A stretch of 64,000 nucleotides of DNA from Thiobacillus denitrificans (GTDB lineage: Bacteria > Pseudomonadota > Gammaproteobacteria > Burkholderiales > Thiobacillaceae), in the NCBI GenBank assembly GCA_002403375.1, contig DHHQ01000005.1, positions 1 to 64,000 of the forward strand, read 5' to 3'. Each line of letters starts with the position of its first letter. The stretch's first letter is position 1. The notes beneath the pieces were generated by a model that made no database searches, had not been told where the DNA came from, and saw nothing but the letters and a program-made list of their open reading frames with translations. A program made the translations under genes and the position numbers. Shown here piece by piece: positions 39,614 to 50,018 of the stretch.

Positions 39614-41875
39614 ATGCTAGGCGCCTGGATGCGCGGTCGCCGCATGCTGCCGCCGTGGCTGGCGCTGGCGATTCTGCTCGGCCTGCAGCTGGCGGCGCTG
39701 CCTTTCCTGTTCAAGATCCACTTCAACAACGCGGGCGACATCTATTCGCCGCCCGACGCGCCGATCATCCAGCTGCGCGAGTCGCTGTTCCGCGAGTTCC
39801 CCAGCGACGAGACGCTGATCGCCCTGTTCGAGGGCGACGACCTGTACACCCCGCGGTTCCTCGGTGCGCTCGATCGCGTCGCCGTGACAATGGCGGCGCA
39901 TCCCGCGGTCGACCGGGTGCTGGCGGTCACCACGGTCGAGCACATCGATGCGAGCGACGACGGCTTCGCCGTGCGGCTGCTGGTCGACCCCGGCGACCTC
40001 GAGTCGCGGTCGCCGGCGGAATGGCAGGCGAGGGTGCTCGGCGACGCGCTGGCGCCCGGGGTGATGGCGTCGAAGGACGGGCGGGCGCTGGCGCTGGTCG
40101 TGCGCCCCAGGGTGCTGAAGGAGAGCCTGGCGCGCCGCGACATCCAGCTGGCGCTCGACGCCGCCATCAGCGCGGAGAAACTGGACACCTACCGCACCGC
40201 GACCGCCGGCACCGTCGCCCAGACGGTCGCGGAACTCGACTCGCTGTGGCGCGACAGCGCGCTGTTCATTCCGCTGACGGTGTTCATCGGGCTGGCGCTG
40301 ATGTGGTGGGTGGTCGGGCGGATCCGGCCGGTGATCGTCGGCGGCCTGGCGATGGGGACGGTGGTGTCGGTGAGCGTGGCGGGCATCGTCGTCTCGGGGC
40401 AGCCGTACACGCCGATCACCGCCATGATCCCCACCCTCATGGCGGCGTACACGACGGCGACGCTGCTGCATCTCTACGCCGGCATCCAGCGCGCGCGCAT
40501 CGCGCTGCTGCCGCGGCCGAAACGGATCGAACGGGCGCTTTCGGAAACCTTCAAGCCGGGCCTGTTCAACGTGCTGACGACCGGCGCCGGCCTGCTGAGC
40601 CTGCTGTGGGTGGACATCCCGCCGGTGCAGACCTTCGGTCTGGCGGGGGCGGTCGGCACGCTGATGGTGTTCCTGGTGGTGTTCATCCTGGTGCCGCCGA
40701 TCCTGCTGAAGTGGGACGTGCCGCGCTGGCCGCGCCGCCGCTCGGGCCTCGCGCACGCGCGACGGGTCGCCGCGGCCGTCGCCGTGTTCGGTCTGCGTCA
40801 TTCCAGGGCCGTGCTGGCCACCACGCTGCTGGGGGTGCTGGCGGCGATTCCGTTCGCGCTGCAGGTGAAGGTCGAGTCCAACCTGATCGCGTTCTTCGCG
40901 CCCGACCACCCGGTCAGCCGCAGCACCGACCGCGTCGAGGCGCGGCTCTCGGGCGTCAGCACCATGGAGATCGTGCTGACGGCGCCGGGGCGCGACGGCC
41001 TCAAGGATCCCGCCACGCTGGCGAGAATCAAGGCCCTGCAGGGCTGGCTCGAGGCGCAGCCGGAAATCGACCGCAGCTTCTCGCTGGTCGAGGTGATCGA
41101 GGAGATGAACCGCGCGTTCAGCGGCGAGGATCTCGGCGACGCCGCGCTGCCGACGAACCGCAGGCTCATCGAGCAGCTGCTGCTGATCTACGACGGCGAC
41201 GATCTCTACGAGCTGGTCAACCGCGAGTTCCAGCGCGGCCGCATCGCGCTCAACCTCAACGTGCACGGCGCCAACGAGATCGGCCGCGTGATCGAGCGCA
41301 TCGAGGCGCATCTGGCGGCGCACCCGGTCGCCGGCGTCGAGGTCGATATGGCGGGCTTCGGCAAGCTGTTCTCGGACCAGGAGGATCGCATCGTCGACGG
41401 CCAGCTCAAGAGCTTCGCCTCGGCGTTCGTGCAGATCCTGCTGCTGCTGGCGCTGCTGTTCCGCTCGCTGCGCGGCGCGCTGATCTGCCTGGTGCCCAAC
41501 CTCGCGCCGCTGTTCTTCATCTTCGTGGTGATGGGGGTGACCGGGATCGCGCTCGACGTCGCCACCGTGCTGATCGCCGGCGTGGTCCTCGGCATCACCG
41601 TTGACGACACGATCCACCTCTACCACGGCTACCTGCACCGGCTGCGGCGGGGCGTGAGCCCGGTGTTCGCGATCATCCGCAGCGTCGAATCCTCCGGGCG
41701 CGCGGTGGTGGCGATTTCCATCGTGCTGATCGCGCAGTTCGGCCTGCTGGCGCTGTCCGACTTCCGGCCGACCGCCCACTTCGGCCTGTTGTGCGCGATC
41801 GGGCTGCTGGCCGGCCAGGTGTTCGAACTGCTGCTGATGCCGGCGCTGCTGGGCCTGCGCCATCGGCTGCGCTGA
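39614..41875 (+). CDS. RND/MMPL-family exporter
   Basis: This 753-residue inner membrane transporter has the duplicated RND-MMPL plan. Each half is one helix, a large periplasmic domain and five further helices. Visible segments are WLALAILLGLQLAALPFLF, FIPLTVFIGLALMWWVVG, ITAMIPTLMAAYTTATLLHLY in the first half, and VLIAGVVLGITVDDTIHLYHGYL in the second, whose acidic pair in DDTIH suggests proton coupling. Related transporters export lipids or hopanoids rather than drugs. The upstream LolA-like and beta-barrel genes support lipid or surface-molecule traffic. Convergent prsR lies 12 bases beyond. Confidence 0.85.
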   Translation: MLGAWMRGRRMLPPWLALAILLGLQLAALPFLFKIHFNNAGDIYSPPDAPIIQLRESLFREFPSDETLIALFEGDDLYTPRFLGALDRVAVTMAAHPAVDRVLAVTTVEHIDASDDGFAVRLLVDPGDLESRSPAEWQARVLGDALAPGVMASKDGRALALVVRPRVLKESLARRDIQLALDAAISAEKLDTYRTATAGTVAQTVAELDSLWRDSALFIPLTVFIGLALMWWVVGRIRPVIVGGLAMGTVVSVSVAGIVVSGQPYTPITAMIPTLMAAYTTATLLHLYAGIQRARIALLPRPKRIERALSETFKPGLFNVLTTGAGLLSLLWVDIPPVQTFGLAGAVGTLMVFLVVFILVPPILLKWDVPRWPRRRSGLAHARRVAAAVAVFGLRHSRAVLATTLLGVLAAIPFALQVKVESNLIAFFAPDHPVSRSTDRVEARLSGVSTMEIVLTAPGRDGLKDPATLARIKALQGWLEAQPEIDRSFSLVEVIEEMNRAFSGEDLGDAALPTNRRLIEQLLLIYDGDDLYELVNREFQRGRIALNLNVHGANEIGRVIERIEAHLAAHPVAGVEVDMAGFGKLFSDQEDRIVDGQLKSFASAFVQILLLLALLFRSLRGALICLVPNLAPLFFIFVVMGVTGIALDVATVLIAGVVLGITVDDTIHLYHGYLHRLRRGVSPVFAIIRSVESSGRAVVAISIVLIAQFGLLALSDFRPTAHFGLLCAIGLLAGQVFELLLMPALLGLRHRLR

Positions 41876-41887
41876 GGCGCGCGCCGC

Positions 41888-43236
<1,349 letters not shown>

Positions 43237-43240
<4 letters not shown>

Positions 43241-45327
43241 GCGCTTACTTCCACGTTGGCAGGGTTGTCGTCGAGGGGCAGGCTGATCCGGAAGCGGGTG
43301 CCGCGGCCCGGCGTGCTCTCCACCGCCAGTTGCCCGCCCAGCGCGCGGACGGTCTCGCGGCATTCGTAGGCGCCGATGCCCATGCCGGCGCCCTTGGTCG
43401 AGTCGAACGGCTGGAACAGCCGGGTGCGGATGAACTCCTCGTCCATGCCGCTGCCGGTGTCGGCGACCTCGATCACGGCCTGGCCCGCGTCTGCATAGGC
43501 ACGCAGCGAGACGCGGCCGCCGTCGGGCGTCGCTTCCAGCGCATTCTGCAGCAGGTGGCCGATCGCGCGGCCCAGCTGCTCGCGGTCGGCCCGCACCGTC
43601 AGGCCGGCGTCGGCGAGGTCGAGCTGCGGCCGCAGCCTGAACGCCTGTTTGCTGGCGGCGGCGTCACGCACGACGTCGGCGACCGCGACCGCTTGCGCGT
43701 GGCCCCGTGCCTCCCCCCGGCGCAGCTGCGCCAGCACCTTGTTCATGCGCGCGACCGCGCTTTCCACCGTCTCCAGCATGTCGGCCTGGAATTCCGGATT
43801 GTGCTTGTGCTTCTCGGCGTTGGCGAGCAGCAGCGAAAGCTGGGCGACCAGGTTCTTCAGGTCGTGGATGACGAAGGTCGTGGTGCGATTGAACGACTCG
43901 AACTGGCGCGCGACGATCAGCTGGTTGGCGGCGCGCATCTGGGCGAGGTGCGCCGCGGCCTGGCGCGCCGCGACCTTGATGAGGTCGCTCACTTCCCAGT
44001 TGAGGCCGACCCGGCCGAGCGAATGCTTGAGCACGACGAAGCCGAGCAGGTCGTCGTGCAGCTGCAGCGGCACGACCAGCCACGCGTCGTCGGCGTCGCG
44101 GATCCAGGAAGGCGGGGCGAGGTCGCCGTAGTGCTCCGGGCGGTCCCGCAGCTCGTCGAGGTCGACCACCCACTGCCGGTCGGCGAGCCAGCGGACGAAG
44201 GGCGAGCCGGCCGGCTCGGCGCCGTCGAGCTCGCCCCAGTTCCAGTGGGCGGCGCGCTGGAACCCGGCTTCGCCCTCGCGCAGCCACAGCGCGCCGCCGG
44301 GGCACTCGAGCAGCCTCGCCAGCGCCTGCACCGCACGCTCGCAGAGTTGTTCGCCGGGCTTGCCCTCGGACAGCGCGCGGGTGAACTTGAGCCATTCCTC
44401 GCGGTAGTCGTAGCGGTAGCTGAAGAAGTGCTTGGACAGGAAGACCCGCAGCCGTGCCCGCAGCGTGCCCGACACCATCAGCAGCACGAGCAGCATCGCC
44501 GCCGCGAACAGGAACACCGTCAGCACGACATCGCCCCATTCGCCGCCGAACAGGCGCAGGTAGTAGCCGGCGCCGGCGATCAGCAGCAGGTAGATGCCTG
44601 CGCCGAGCAGGCTGGCGGTGTGGAAGGCCATGCTGCGCGACAGCCCGACCGGCGCCGACCACTCGGGATTGCGCGCCGCCGACACCGCGATCAGCGGCGC
44701 CACCAGCGCGGCGACGTAGCCGCGCGCCACCCATACCTGGGCGTCGAGCGCGTGGAACAGCGCAGCGTTCGCGTACAGCAGGAAGTCGTAGACGAACAGC
44801 CCGCCGAGGCCGAGGCAGAGAAACTTGATCGCCCAGCGGTCTTCCGGCCGGGTGCTGCGGTAGACCTGCTCGACCAGCACGAGGCCCAGGACCGCGAGCA
44901 GCAGCAGGGTCAGGTTGGCCGCCTGCTGCGCGAGCTCGGGGGAGGCGAGGGCGACGGCGATCGCCGGAAACAGGCTGGCGAGCAGCAGGGCAGCGACCAG
45001 CACGGCGCCGAGCGCACCGATCGCGCGCAGCGGGCCGGGAAGCCGGGTGCCGGCGGGCAGGCGCAGGTGCAGGATGTGGAGCAGCAGCAGCAGCCAGGCG
45101 CCGTTGCGGGCGACCTCGGCGGCGAGCACCAGCTGCGGCGGCAGCCTCCCCGAGACGCCGAGCACCAGCAGGGCGCCCCAGGCGGCGCTGAGCGCGGTGG
45201 CGAGCACCAGCAGGCGTCCCTGCGGGCGCCGCCGCCAGCTGAACACGATGAGGCCCGACAGGGCCAGGAAGGCCAATGCCGCCAGGGCATAACCGGCGGC
45301 GGCGATGAGCAGCAGGGATTCGGTCAT
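43237..45327 (-). CDS. prsK: PEP-CTERM system sensor histidine kinase PrsK
   Basis: This 696-residue membrane kinase has an N-terminal region with about 8 hydrophobic helices (YALAALAFLALSGLIVFSW onward), a GAF-like central domain, the phospho-accepting His in TTTFVIHDLKNLVAQLSLL and a C-terminal ATPase domain (LLQNALEATPDGG, DTGSGMDEEFI, GAGMGIGAYE). The layout matches PrsK of XrtA loci. It would phosphorylate PrsR. The EpsB-like transferase gene lies 22 bases upstream on the same strand, probably in one operon. Confidence 0.92.
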
Positions 45328-45349
45328 GTTCGGCGTCGCCGGGGCGGGC

Positions 45350-46741
45350 TCAGCGCACGCCCTTTCCCCACAGCACCACCTGCGCGGTCTGGAACAGGAT
45401 CATGAGATCGAGGAACAGGCTGTGATTCTTCACGTAGTAGAGGTCGTACTGCAGCTTGTGCATCGCGTCCTCCTCGGTCGCGCCGTAGGGGTAGCGCACC
45501 TGGGCCCAGCCGGTGATGCCCGGCTTCACGGTGTGGCGCACGCCGTAGTAGGGGATCTTCTGCGTCAGGTCCTGCACGAAGTAGGGGCGTTCGGGGCGCG
45601 GGCCGACGAAGCTCATGTCGCCGAAGAAGACGTTGAAGATCTGCGGCAGCTCGTCGATGCGGGTGCGCCGGATGAAGCGCCCGGTGAGCGTCACGCGGCT
45701 GTCGTTCTGGCGCGCCCACAGCGGCCTGCCGTCCTTCTCTGCGTCGACGCACATGCTGCGGAACTTGAGGATGGTGAAGCTGCGGCATCCCTGGCCGACG
45801 CGCTCCTGGCGGTACAGCACGGGGCCGCGGCTCTCCAGCTTGATCGCCAGCGCGGCGAGCGCCATCACCGGCAGGCAGACGACCAGCATGGCCGCGCTGA
45901 CCACCAGGTCGAACAGGCGCTTGGCGGTGTCGCGCAGCATGCCCTGGTCGAAGCCGTCGGACAGGATCATCCAGCTCGCGTTCATCGAGTCGAGCTGCAG
46001 GTGGCCGTTTTCGCGCTCGAAGAAGCTCGACAGCTCGAGCACGCGGATGCCGCGCAGCTTGCACTTCAGCAGCTCCTGGACCGGGATGCCGCCGCGGCGG
46101 TCGCGCACCGCGAGGACGATTTCGCCGATCTGCAGGCGCTCGACCAGTTCCGGCAGCGGCTCGGTGGTGTCGAGAATGCGGGTGTGGTCGACGAAATGAT
46201 GACTGCCGCCCATCGCGAGGTAGCCGACGACCTGCACGTTGGTGGCGTGACCGCGCTTGGCGAGCAGCGATTCGATGTGCGCTGCCCGGCTGCCGGTGCC
46301 GATCACCAGGGTGCGGGTCTTCAGCGAGGCCGAACGCACCCAGCGTACGAACAGGGTGCGGCTCAGCAGGATGCCCAGCAGCGCGATCCCGAAGCCCAGC
46401 AGGAACGCGCCGCGGCCGACCAGCAGGCCGGGGAAGAAGTAGAACAGCAGGCTCATCACCAGCAGGCCGAGGCCGAAGCTCAGGCCGAGGCGCTGCAGCA
46501 GCGCGCGCAGGCCGCCCTGCCACTCCAGGTCGTAGAGGCCGGCGGCCGTCATCAGCCCCAGCATGACCGCGGTGAAGGTCAGCGCCTTCGGCAACAGCGG
46601 CTGCAGGTCGCTCGGCATCACCTGCAACTCGTGGAAGCGCGCGCCGGCCCCTGCATAGATCGCGCCGCCGAGAATGAGCGACTCGATGAGCACCAGCAGC
46701 AGCAGGTTCAGGGGCACGTAGTGCCGGAAGAATCGAATCAC
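45350..46741 (-). CDS. XrtA/PEP-CTERM system sugar transferase (EpsB-like)
   Basis: This is a 463-residue polyprenyl-phosphate sugar-phosphate transferase of the kind that starts exopolysaccharide repeat synthesis. The N-terminal half has four to five helices and a CoA-binding-like domain (VIGTGSRAAHIESLL). The C-terminal half is the bacterial sugar transferase domain: KRLFDLVVSAAMLVV, GPVLYRQERVGQGCRSF and LKFRSMCVDAEKDG, then RKTRIDELPQ-like RRTRIDELPQIFNV. It starts with a GTG at 46741. A possible sigma-54 promoter lies 35 bases upstream. The other exopolysaccharide genes and exosortase are not in the window. Confidence 0.88.
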   Translation of the reverse strand: MIRFFRHYVPLNLLLLVLIESLILGGAIYAGAGARFHELQVMPSDLQPLLPKALTFTAVMLGLMTAAGLYDLEWQGGLRALLQRLGLSFGLGLLVMSLLFYFFPGLLVGRGAFLLGFGIALLGILLSRTLFVRWVRSASLKTRTLVIGTGSRAAHIESLLAKRGHATNVQVVGYLAMGGSHHFVDHTRILDTTEPLPELVERLQIGEIVLAVRDRRGGIPVQELLKCKLRGIRVLELSSFFERENGHLQLDSMNASWMILSDGFDQGMLRDTAKRLFDLVVSAAMLVVCLPVMALAALAIKLESRGPVLYRQERVGQGCRSFTILKFRSMCVDAEKDGRPLWARQNDSRVTLTGRFIRRTRIDELPQIFNVFFGDMSFVGPRPERPYFVQDLTQKIPYYGVRHTVKPGITGWAQVRYPYGATEEDAMHKLQYDLYYVKNHSLFLDLMILFQTAQVVLWGKGVR

Positions 46742-46775
46742 GGCCGTTCAGTCAGAAGAGTGATGGTTGGTTGTC

Positions 46776-46791
46776 AGCATCTTCCATGCCA
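46776..46791 (-). promoter_or_regulatory. Possible sigma-54 promoter of the EpsB-like gene
   Basis: Minus-strand TGGCATG-GAAG-ATGCT keeps the GG and GC at the right spacing but departs from consensus at one -12 base. It lies in a 70-base gap, 35 bases before the GTG. Confidence 0.5.
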
Positions 46792-46811
46792 GAGCCGGCC
46801 GAGAACTCGCG

Positions 46812-47387
46812 TCAGATCAAGGCCCGAACCTGTGGAAGACGTGCGCGCCGCGGGCTGCCGTCTGCCTGCGTGCGCTTCATTTTTCGTAATTCAGTTTCAG
46901 GATAGACAACAAGATCGACCGCTGCGCGCGGGTCCTCGATCAGGAAGCGCGGATAGACGCGGCCGGGGGCGTCGGCCGCGCGCAGTTCGCCGGCCTGGTA
47001 GGGCAGGTTCATGCGCATCAGCAGGAATTCGACGTCCTTCTGGTGATCGGTGAACAGCTGCAGGTTGACGTCGGCGTGCGGCCCCGCCGTGCCGTTGAGC
47101 ACCGGCCCCGTCAGGTGGGGGTCGAAGTCCGCGAGCTGCTCCATGTATTCGATGGCGGTCTGCCGCAGCAGGGCCAGTTGTGCGCGGGTCTCGTCGGCCT
47201 GATAGAGCGCCTGGTAGCTGCGCAGCGCCTCCTCGACTTGCTGGTTGTCGGGCAGGTTGCCGCTGTCGGGCGCGCCGAGCTGGCGCGCCGCCTTGCGCTT
47301 GGCGCTGCCGTAGTCGAGGCTGCCGTCCTCGGCCAGCATGCGCGCCGCTGCGTGCGCGATGCGGCGGCGCATGTCCTGGTGCTTCAC
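46812..47387 (-). CDS. Conserved protein of unknown function next to mrcA
   Basis: This is a 191-residue soluble protein that I do not recognise with confidence. The N-terminal part is a helical Arg/Ala-rich segment (RRRIAHAAARMLAEDG) followed by SAKRKAARQLG. The C-terminal half has a GTAGPHADVNLQLFTDHQKDVEFLLM stretch and VDLVVYPETELRK, which faintly resemble a nucleotidyltransferase-type fold. The GTG at 47387 overlaps the mrcA stop by four bases, so translation is probably coupled to mrcA; an ATG at 47372 is the alternative. Homologues next to mrcA might point to a cell-wall role, but this is a guess. Confidence 0.6.
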   Translation of the reverse strand: MKHQDMRRRIAHAAARMLAEDGSLDYGSAKRKAARQLGAPDSGNLPDNQQVEEALRSYQALYQADETRAQLALLRQTAIEYMEQLADFDPHLTGPVLNGTAGPHADVNLQLFTDHQKDVEFLLMRMNLPYQAGELRAADAPGRVYPRFLIEDPRAAVDLVVYPETELRKMKRTQADGSPRRARLPQVRALI

Positions 47388-49822
47388 AGCTTGACCCAGG
47401 GAATGAAGCCCATCGGGTCGTCCCTGCTTTCGGCCCCCGGGGCGGCGGCCGGCGGCTCTGCGGCGGGGGTGGCCGGCGCGTCGCGCATGAAAGGATCGCT
47501 CAGGTCGTCCGGGATCCATTCGGCGACCGGCGCCTCGGGCGGCGGGAACTCCTGGTAGAAGTGCTCGACCATGCCTTCCGCACCGAGCGCGCCGGCGATC
47601 CGGCCGAACACCGTCTCGGACATGCGGTTGCCGGTGGCGGGGTCGATTTTCACGCTGATGATGCCGTCGGGCATGGTCCACCCGGTCTGCGGAACGCCCT
47701 TCAACGCGCTGCCCATGAAATTGATCCAGATCGGCAGCGCGGACTGCCCGCCGGTTTCGTTGCGCCCCAGCGGGCGCGGCTGGTCGTAGCCCATCCAGGT
47801 GATGGCGACGAGGTCGGGGGTGTAGCCAGCGAACCAGGTGTCGCGGGCCTCGTTGGTGGTGCCGGTCTTGCCGGCAAGGTCGCTGCGGCCGAGCTGGCCG
47901 GCGCGCGCGGCGGTGCCGGAGCGGGTGACGTCCTGCATCATGCTGGTCATCAGCCACGCGTTGCGCGCGTCGATCACGCGCGGCGCGTCGCCGCCGGCCT
48001 GCGGCTGGCTGGCCTTCATCAGCAACTGGCCGTCCTTGTCGTACACCTTGTCGATCAGGTAGGGCCTGACGCCGTAGCCGCCGTTGGCGAACACGCTGTA
48101 GGCGGCCGCCATCTGCAGCGGGGTGACGCTGCCGGCGCCCAGCGCCATGGTCAGGTACGGCGGATGGCGCGCCGGATCGAAGCCGAAGCGGCGGATGTAG
48201 TCGCGCGCGTAGACCGGGTCGATGCTCTGCAGGATGCGCACCGACACCAGGTTGAGCGACTTGGTCAGCGCCGTGCGCATGCGCACCTGGCCGCTGGTGG
48301 TGCCGTCGTAGTTCTTCGGCGTCCACGCCTCGCCGCCGGTTTCCTCGGCGGTCAGCGACAGCGGGGCGTCGTCGATCATGGTCGCCGGCGTGTAGCCCTT
48401 TTCCAGCGCGGCCGAATAGATGAACGGCTTGAAGCTGGAGCCCGGCTGCCGCCAGGCCTGGGTCACGCGGTTGAACTTGTTGCGGTTGAAGTCGAAGCCG
48501 CCGACCAGCGCGGTGATCGCGCCGTTCTTCGGATTGACCGCGACCAGCGCGGCCTCGACCTCGGGCTGCTGCGCCAGCCGCCATTGCGGCGTCTTGCCGT
48601 CCACGGCCTGCACGCGGACCACCGCCCCGGGCGACAGCTGCCGCCCCTTCTTGCCGGCTTGCCAGCTCGCCACCCACTTGAGCGAGGCGCCGGTGATCTC
48701 GACCACCTTGCCGTCCGGCAGCTGCGCGCGGATCAGCTTGGGATTGGCGCTGACGACCACCGCCGGCAGCAGGTTGTTGACCGGCGAGAGGTCTTCGAGT
48801 GCGGTGTCGATCGCCGCCTTGCGCTGCGCCGCGTCGTCGGGCAGGGCGATCTGCTTTTCCGGGCCGCGGTAGCCGTGGCGCTGGTCGTAGTCGGCGATTC
48901 CCTGCCACAGCGCCTGGTTGGCAGCCGCCTGCTGCGCGCGCACCAGCGTGGTGACCGCCTTGTAGCCCGAGCTGTAGATGGCCTCGCCGTACTTCTCGAA
49001 CAGCGCCTGGCGCACCATTTCGGCGGCGTAGTCCGCGACCACCTCGGTCTGCTGCCGCTGCTGGCGGATCACCAGCTTCTGCTCGACCGCCGCCTTCCAG
49101 GTCGGCTGGTCGATGAACTTGAGCGTCTTCATGCGCCCGAGGACGTATTCCTGGCGCGCCTTGGCGCGCGGGAAGTTGACGACCGGGTTGTAGCGCGACG
49201 GCGCTTTCGGCAGGCCGGCCAGCATGGCGACCTCGGCCAGCGACAGGTCCTTCATCGGCTTGCCGAAGTAGGTGCGGGCCGCGGCCTCGAAGCCGTAGGC
49301 GCGCTGGCCGAGGTAGATCTGGTTGATGTAGAGCTCGAGAATCTTGTCCTTCGACAGGTTGTGCTCGATCTTCATCGCCAGCATCGCCTCCGACAGCTTG
49401 CGGCTGAAGGTCTTCTCGTTCGACAGGAAGAAGTTGCGCGCCACCTGCATGGTGATCGTGGAGGCGCCTTCCTTGGCGCCGCCCGACAGCAGGTTCGAGC
49501 CCGCCGCGCGCAGCACGCCGAGGGTGTCGACGCCGCCGTGGCGGTAGAAGCGCTCGTCCTCGGCGGCGATGATCGCCTGCTTCATGTGGGCGGGCACCTT
49601 GTCGATGGCGACGAAGGCGCGGCGCTCCTCGCCGAATTCGCCGATCAGCGCGCCGTCAGCGGTATAGACGCGCAGCGGCTGCTTGGGCCGGTAATCGGTC
49701 AGTGCCTCGAGCGGCGGCAGGTTGGGGTAGATCAGCGCGGCCGCCAGGCCGGCCAGCGCGGTGCCGACCACGCCGAGGCTGACGACGAGTGCGAGTGCGT
49801 AATGCCACCATTTGGAAAACAT
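47384..49822 (-). CDS. mrcA: Penicillin-binding protein 1A
   Basis: This 812-residue class A penicillin-binding protein polymerises and cross-links peptidoglycan. A membrane anchor lies near 7-35. The glycosyltransferase domain has EDERFYRHGGVD, GASTITMQVARN and KILELYINQIYLG. The transpeptidase domain has the SxxK motif in PGSSFKPF, an SLN-type motif (SLNLVSV) and KTGTT. It is divergent from the pilM-Q operon, the usual proteobacterial arrangement. A TATAAT box about 37 bases upstream probably forms its promoter. Confidence 0.96.
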   Translation of the reverse strand: MFSKWWHYALALVVSLGVVGTALAGLAAALIYPNLPPLEALTDYRPKQPLRVYTADGALIGEFGEERRAFVAIDKVPAHMKQAIIAAEDERFYRHGGVDTLGVLRAAGSNLLSGGAKEGASTITMQVARNFFLSNEKTFSRKLSEAMLAMKIEHNLSKDKILELYINQIYLGQRAYGFEAAARTYFGKPMKDLSLAEVAMLAGLPKAPSRYNPVVNFPRAKARQEYVLGRMKTLKFIDQPTWKAAVEQKLVIRQQRQQTEVVADYAAEMVRQALFEKYGEAIYSSGYKAVTTLVRAQQAAANQALWQGIADYDQRHGYRGPEKQIALPDDAAQRKAAIDTALEDLSPVNNLLPAVVVSANPKLIRAQLPDGKVVEITGASLKWVASWQAGKKGRQLSPGAVVRVQAVDGKTPQWRLAQQPEVEAALVAVNPKNGAITALVGGFDFNRNKFNRVTQAWRQPGSSFKPFIYSAALEKGYTPATMIDDAPLSLTAEETGGEAWTPKNYDGTTSGQVRMRTALTKSLNLVSVRILQSIDPVYARDYIRRFGFDPARHPPYLTMALGAGSVTPLQMAAAYSVFANGGYGVRPYLIDKVYDKDGQLLMKASQPQAGGDAPRVIDARNAWLMTSMMQDVTRSGTAARAGQLGRSDLAGKTGTTNEARDTWFAGYTPDLVAITWMGYDQPRPLGRNETGGQSALPIWINFMGSALKGVPQTGWTMPDGIISVKIDPATGNRMSETVFGRIAGALGAEGMVEHFYQEFPPPEAPVAEWIPDDLSDPFMRDAPATPAAEPPAAAPGAESRDDPMGFIPWVKL

Positions 49823-49858
49823 CCGGTTCCTTCAAAGAGATGCCTAAAGTTTTCGCCG

Positions 49859-49864
49859 ATTATA
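49859..49864 (-). promoter_or_regulatory. -10 box of the mrcA promoter
   Basis: The minus strand has a perfect TATAAT, placing transcription start about 30 bases before the mrcA ATG. No good -35 hexamer was recognised. Confidence 0.5.
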
Positions 49865-49998
49865 GGCGCTAGTGGTGTTGGAAAACGGACACCGACTTTC
49901 AGCGAATGACGGGCGGCGAGAAAAAAACTGTTAAAAACCATGGGTTGTTGCTAGCATCTCAAAAAATTTAACAAGAAAAAGCGCCAACCCATAGAAGC

Positions 49999-50016
49999 GT
50001 AAAGGAAAATCCTTAC
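49999..50016 (+). promoter_or_regulatory. Hairpin covering the pilM ribosome binding site
   Basis: GTAAAGGA and TCCTTAC pair (one bulged A, AAA loop) two bases before the pilM ATG. The AAGGA Shine-Dalgarno sequence would be inside the stem and could limit translation of the pil operon. Confidence 0.5.
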
Positions 50017-50018
50017 AC

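Noticed and set aside
39617..41863. Long minus-strand frame opposite the RND transporter
   Set aside because: Rich in Gln, Arg and His repeats typical of antisense reading. The plus-strand protein has clear transporter helices.
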